From the NCBI RefSeq assembly GCF_009765735.1, contig NZ_LMUW01000089.1, positions 1 to 39,742 on the forward strand: a stretch of DNA of 39,742 bases, in the 5' to 3' direction. The DNA comes from Xenophilus sp. L33. GTDB taxonomy: Bacteria; Pseudomonadota; Gammaproteobacteria; Burkholderiales; Burkholderiaceae_C. A program made the translations under genes and the position numbers. Positions 36,592 to 39,742 of this stretch are shown one piece after another; position 1 is the stretch's first letter, and the number at the start of each line of letters is the position of its first letter. The notes under the pieces are model-generated. The model did no database searches. It saw only the letters and a program-made list of their open reading frames with translations, and was not told the DNA's origin.

Positions 36592-36947
36592 GGCGCAGCC
36601 GCGGCTTCACGCTGATCGAGGTGCTGGTCGCGCTCGGCATCGTGGCGATCGCGCTGGCCGCCGGCACCCGCGCCACCATGGCGCTGGCGCACAACGGCCA
36701 GCGGCAGTCGGACGTGATGCTGGCGCAGATCTGCGCCGAGAACGAACTGGTCAAGGCCCGGCTGGCGCCCGCGATGCCGGCGGTCGGCGACGCCGGCCTG
36801 ACCTGCACCCAGGCCGGCCAGGACTTCGGCGTGACCGTGTCGACCACCTCGACCCTGAACCCGAACTTCCGCCGGGTCGACGTGCAGGTCTTCGACGGCG
36901 ACAACAACTCGATCCTGCGGCTGTCCACCATCGTGGGGACCTACTGA
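36588..36947 (+). CDS. gspI: Type II secretion minor pseudopilin GspI
   Basis: A 119-residue prepilin-like protein with a very short leader (MRRSRG) and FTLIEVLVALGIVAIALAAG, then the GspI domain (ALAHNGQRQSDVMLAQICAENELVKARL). It nucleates the pseudopilus tip complex with GspJ and GspK. ATGA overlap with gspH; its stop overlaps the gspJ start by one base (TGATG). Confidence 0.93.
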   Translation: MRRSRGFTLIEVLVALGIVAIALAAGTRATMALAHNGQRQSDVMLAQICAENELVKARLAPAMPAVGDAGLTCTQAGQDFGVTVSTTSTLNPNFRRVDVQVFDGDNNSILRLSTIVGTY

Positions 36948-37600
36948 TGCGCCGGGGCCGCGGCTTCACCCTGATCGAGCTGCTGGTCGCGATCAGCGCG
37001 ATGGCGCTGCTCGCCCTGATGAGCTGGCGCGGCCTCGACGCCATGGGCCGCGGCCAGGCGATCAGCCGCGAGCGCGGCGACGCGGTGCTGACCATGCAGA
37101 CCGCGCTGGCCCAGTGGGGCTCCGACCTGGACGCGATCGTGCCGCTGGCCCAGACCACCGCGATCGACTGGAACGGCACCGTGCTGCGCCTGACACGCCG
37201 CAGCACCGACAGCCCGAGCCCGGTGGTCTACGTGGTCGCCTGGATCCTGCGGCAGGACGCCAACACCGGTTCGCGCTGGCACCGCTGGCAGTCGCCCGGC
37301 GTGACCACCCGCGCCGACTGGCAGCAGGCCTGGGACAACGCCTCCGCCTGGGCCGGCGATCCGACCGTGAGCGACACCGGCGGCACCGACGTCGACCTGA
37401 TCCCGGTCGACAGCTGGCAGCTGCTGTACTTCCAGAACGGCAACTGGGGCCAGGCGGTCGCCGCTTCCGCGCTCGGCAGCACCACGCCGCTGCCCGACGG
37501 CGTGCGGCTGATCCTCGGCCTGCCCGGCGGCCAGCCGCTCACCGGCACGGTCACCCGCGACTGGGCGCGGCCGTCCGTCACCGTGCCGAAGGCCTCATGA
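36947..37600 (+). CDS. gspJ: Type II secretion minor pseudopilin GspJ
   Basis: A 217-residue protein with leader MRRGRG and FTLIELLVAISAMALLALMSWRGLDAM, followed by the GspJ domain (QTALAQWGSDLDAIV, VVYVVAWILRQ, WQLLYFQNGNWGQAV). It is part of the tip complex with GspI and GspK. The ATG at 36947 shares its A with the gspI stop. The long upstream in-frame reading overlaps gspI and is rejected. Confidence 0.93.
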   Translation: MRRGRGFTLIELLVAISAMALLALMSWRGLDAMGRGQAISRERGDAVLTMQTALAQWGSDLDAIVPLAQTTAIDWNGTVLRLTRRSTDSPSPVVYVVAWILRQDANTGSRWHRWQSPGVTTRADWQQAWDNASAWAGDPTVSDTGGTDVDLIPVDSWQLLYFQNGNWGQAVAASALGSTTPLPDGVRLILGLPGGQPLTGTVTRDWARPSVTVPKAS

Positions 37601-38751
37601 AGCGCCGCCAGGCTACTGCCGCCTGTCCGCCGGCGCAGCGCGGCGCCGCCCTGCTGCTGGCGCTGCTGACCGTGACCCTGGTCGCCACGCTGGCGGCCTC
37701 GGCGCTCTGGCAGCAATGGCGGGCGGCCGAGATCGAGGCGGCCGAGCGGGCCCGCATCCAGGCCGGCTGGGTGCTGGTCGGCGGCCTGGACTGGTCGCGG
37801 CTGATCCTGCGCGAGGACGCCCGCGCCGGCGGCATCGATTCGCTGTCGGAACCCTGGGCGGTGCCGCTGGCCGAGGCCAAGCTGACCAGCTTCATCGCCG
37901 CCGACAAGAACGTTTCCAGCGACGAGCTGGAAGGGCTGCCCGAGGCCTACCTGTCAGGCCGGATCGTCGACGCCCAGTCGAAGCTCAACGTGCTCGACCT
38001 GGTGAGCGGCGGCAAGCCGGTCGCGACCTCGGTGGCGGCCTTCGCCAAGCTCTTTCAGCTGCTCGGCCTGCCGGCGCAGGAATTGAGCGCGATGGTGAGC
38101 AACCTGCAGCAGGCGCTGCCGCCCACCGCGGTGGTGCCCGACCTGGCCGGCGCACTGACGCCGGTGGCCGCGGCCACCACCGCGTCGGCGGCGAGCAACA
38201 GCACGACCACCAGCGCCGCCACCGCGTCCGCGACGGCAGGCGCCACGGGCACGACGACCGGCGCGACGACCACCGCGAGCGGCAGCGCGGACAACTCCGG
38301 CACCTCCTCCGGCGGCGGCTCCCTGGTGCCGCAGCGGACCGCGCAGCTGGTCTGGCTCGGCCTGTCAAGCTCGACCGTCGCCGCGCTGGAGCCCTACGTC
38401 ACGGTGCTGCCCGTGGCCACGCCGCTCAACATCAACACCGCGCCGGCCGAGGCGCTGTTCGCCAGCGTGCCGAACCTGGACATGGCCGGTGCCCAGCGGC
38501 TGGTCGCGGCCCGGGCCGGCAGCGCCTTCAAGAGCCTGGCGGATGCCGGCACGCTGGTGCCGCAGGTGCAGGGCCAGTTCGTACCGGCGCAGCACAGCGT
38601 GTCGACCAATTTCTTCGAGGTCCAGGCCCGGCTGCGGATCGACCGCACCTGGGTCGAGGAGCAGACGCTGCTGCAGCGCAACGGCATCGACGTGCGGATC
38701 GTCTGGCGCGAGCGTGGCGCCGGCGCCACGTTCCCGCCGCCCAACCCCTGA
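37597..38751 (+). CDS. gspK: Type II secretion minor pseudopilin GspK with a low-complexity insert
   Basis: A 384-residue protein: basic leader MKRRQATAACPPAQRG, then AALLLALLTVTLVATLAASALW (the +5 Glu of other pseudopilins is absent, as is normal for GspK), and the GspK domain with GRIVDAQSKLNVLDLV and PLNINTAPAEALFASVPNLDMAGAQRLVAAR. Residues about 188-243 are an Ala/Thr/Ser/Gly-rich stretch without obvious fold, inserted between the two halves. GspK caps the pseudopilus. ATGA overlap with gspJ. Confidence 0.92.
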   Translation: MKRRQATAACPPAQRGAALLLALLTVTLVATLAASALWQQWRAAEIEAAERARIQAGWVLVGGLDWSRLILREDARAGGIDSLSEPWAVPLAEAKLTSFIAADKNVSSDELEGLPEAYLSGRIVDAQSKLNVLDLVSGGKPVATSVAAFAKLFQLLGLPAQELSAMVSNLQQALPPTAVVPDLAGALTPVAAATTASAASNSTTTSAATASATAGATGTTTGATTTASGSADNSGTSSGGGSLVPQRTAQLVWLGLSSSTVAALEPYVTVLPVATPLNINTAPAEALFASVPNLDMAGAQRLVAARAGSAFKSLADAGTLVPQVQGQFVPAQHSVSTNFFEVQARLRIDRTWVEEQTLLQRNGIDVRIVWRERGAGATFPPPNP

Positions 38752-38892
38752 GACCACGACTTTGTCACAGGGTTGCGATCAAGATAGGCCAGACGCCCGT
38801 TCGCGCTGCGTCAGACGCTATCAAATCTGTAGCGCCATACGCCTTTCTCCTACAATAGCCAGCCCTTTCGAACCCGGTTTTTCCTCACGTCC
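38752..38892. promoter_or_regulatory. gspK-gspL intergenic region with short palindrome and possible promoter
   Basis: This 141-nt gap breaks an otherwise overlapping gene series. It has a palindrome CGCTA, 9 nt, TAGCG (38816-38820 with 38830-38834), whose GCTATCAAA core I recall as common in Comamonadaceae intergenic DNA. A TACAAT -10-like hexamer (38851-38856) has only a poor -35 upstream. It may provide a second promoter for gspL onward or carry an inserted small repeat. Confidence 0.4.
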
Positions 38893-39742
38893 ATGGCCCA
38901 GTTGATCGTCATCGCGCCACCCGCTTCCGGCCCTAGCGCGGAATTCGCCTGGGCGGTCTGGTCGAGCGACGGCCGCAAACTGCGCTCGCAGGGCAGCGCG
39001 GCCGCCGCGCTGCTGCCGACCAGCGACGACCTGGTGCTGGGCGTGCCGGCCTCGGAGCTGTCTTGGCATCAGGTGACCCTGCCGCAAGGCAGCATGAGCG
39101 GCGCGGTGCGGCTGCGCTCGGTGCTGGCGGGCCTGCTCGAAGACCGCCTGCTCGACGAGCCCGAGTCGCTGCATTTCGCGCTCGAGCCCGACGCCCGCAT
39201 CGGCCAGCCGGTCTGGGTGGCGGCCTGCAACCGGGTCTGGCTGCGCGGCATCGTGCAGGCGCTCGAAGGCGCCGGCCGCCGCATCAGCCAGATCGTTCCC
39301 GAATTCGCGCCGCAGCCGGCCGGCCTGCCGCCGATGGTGTTCGCGGTCGGCGAGCCGGGTGCCGCGCTCTGCGTGGTCTGCGGCGCCGACGGCGTCGCCA
39401 TGCTGCCGCTCGACAGCACCGGCCTCGGCCTGGCCGGCGCGCTGCCGACCGGCACCACCGCCCTGGCCGAGCCGGCGGTGGCCGAACTGGCCGAGAGCGT
39501 GCTGGGCTACCGGGTGCCGATCGTCAAGCCGGCCGCGCGCTGGCTGCAGGCCAGCCAGTCCGAATGGGACCTGGCCCAGTTCGACCTGGCCTCGACCGGC
39601 CGCGCCCGGGCCAGCAAGAAGGCCGCCGCGATCGGCCGCGCGCTCTGGTACGGACCGCAATGGCGGGCCGCCCGCTGGGGCGCGGCGCTGCTGGTGGTGG
39701 CTCAGCTGGTCGGCGTCAACGCCTGGGCCTGGAAGGAGCGCA
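38893..39742 (+). CDS. gspL: Type II secretion protein GspL (5' part, runs off the window)
   Basis: The first 283 codons of an open frame that continues past the right edge. It starts MAQLIVIAPPAS and contains the actin-like cytoplasmic domain of GspL (LGVPASELSWHQVTLPQG, LRSVLAGLLEDRLLDEPESLHFAL, WVAACNRVWLRGIVQALEGAGRR), then a membrane helix beginning near residue 263 (WGAALLVVAQLVGVNAWAW). GspL recruits the GspE ATPase to the inner-membrane platform. The C-terminal ferredoxin-like periplasmic domain is missing because of the window edge. gspM and later genes presumably follow. Confidence 0.9.
   Translation, partial: MAQLIVIAPPASGPSAEFAWAVWSSDGRKLRSQGSAAAALLPTSDDLVLGVPASELSWHQVTLPQGSMSGAVRLRSVLAGLLEDRLLDEPESLHFALEPDARIGQPVWVAACNRVWLRGIVQALEGAGRRISQIVPEFAPQPAGLPPMVFAVGEPGAALCVVCGADGVAMLPLDSTGLGLAGALPTGTTALAEPAVAELAESVLGYRVPIVKPAARWLQASQSEWDLAQFDLASTGRARASKKAAAIGRALWYGPQWRAARWGAALLVVAQLVGVNAWAWKER

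Overview
This is a high-GC chromosomal window that reads like a member of the Comamonadaceae (Betaproteobacteria, Variovorax-like). The clues are a Burkholderiales-type trimeric porin, a Bug-family periplasmic binding protein, Coq7-type ubiquinone synthesis, a type II secretion cluster with a divergent short gspC, an adjacent tal-pgi pair, and REP-like intergenic palindromes of a style I associate with this family. Genus assignment is inference. No tRNA, rRNA, CRISPR array, insertion sequence or prophage gene was seen. No stretch longer than about 300 bases lacks a gene.

Layout. (1) 1-2306: groES-groEL behind a heat-shock/housekeeping promoter and a perfect CIRCE operator, closed by a strong terminator. 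(2) 2344-4957: a flavin monooxygenase of the NtaA/DszA type with an MFS transporter. (3) 4967-9847: a histidine kinase/response regulator pair (minus strand) divergent from a plus-strand cluster of membrane cytochrome b, SUOX-fold molybdoenzyme, an exported methionine-rich MXKDX repeat protein and an exported MsrA with one cysteine. I read this as an envelope methionine-oxidation defence system and it is the best candidate for something new. (4) 9854-17057: a DUF805 protein, then carbohydrate metabolism (pgi and tal on minus, zwf on plus) interspersed with a lipocalin, a HAD phosphatase, a probable 2OG-Fe(II) oxygenase-like protein and a GST. (5) 17075-18419: a TetR repressor divergent from an unknown lipoprotein, with two near-identical operators over a recognisable promoter. 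(6) 18442-22172: Bug binding protein, two-part AtuA-type protein and a divergent LysR regulator with a 24-bp palindrome between them. (7) 22179-30444: a minus-strand peptide ABC transporter operon (order B, M20 peptidase, A, REP-like element, C, D, F), followed by a second M20 peptidase. (8) 30590-35013: porin, coq7, an OsmC-like protein and ilvA, with a small promoter-to-terminator transcription unit of about 90 nt in front of ilvA. (9) 34992-39742: gspC divergent from gspG-H-I-J-K, then gspL, which runs off the window.

How the parts work together. Tightly overlapping ATGA or TGATG junctions mark translationally coupled operons: the response regulator/kinase pair, cytochrome b/molybdoenzyme, tal/pgi, the two AtuA parts, dppB/M20, dppC/D/F, and gspH/I/J/K. 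Regulators are usually divergent from their likely targets, and three of these intergenic regions carry clear inverted repeats. Family assignments rest on motifs and overall resemblance read by eye. No database or structure search was run.
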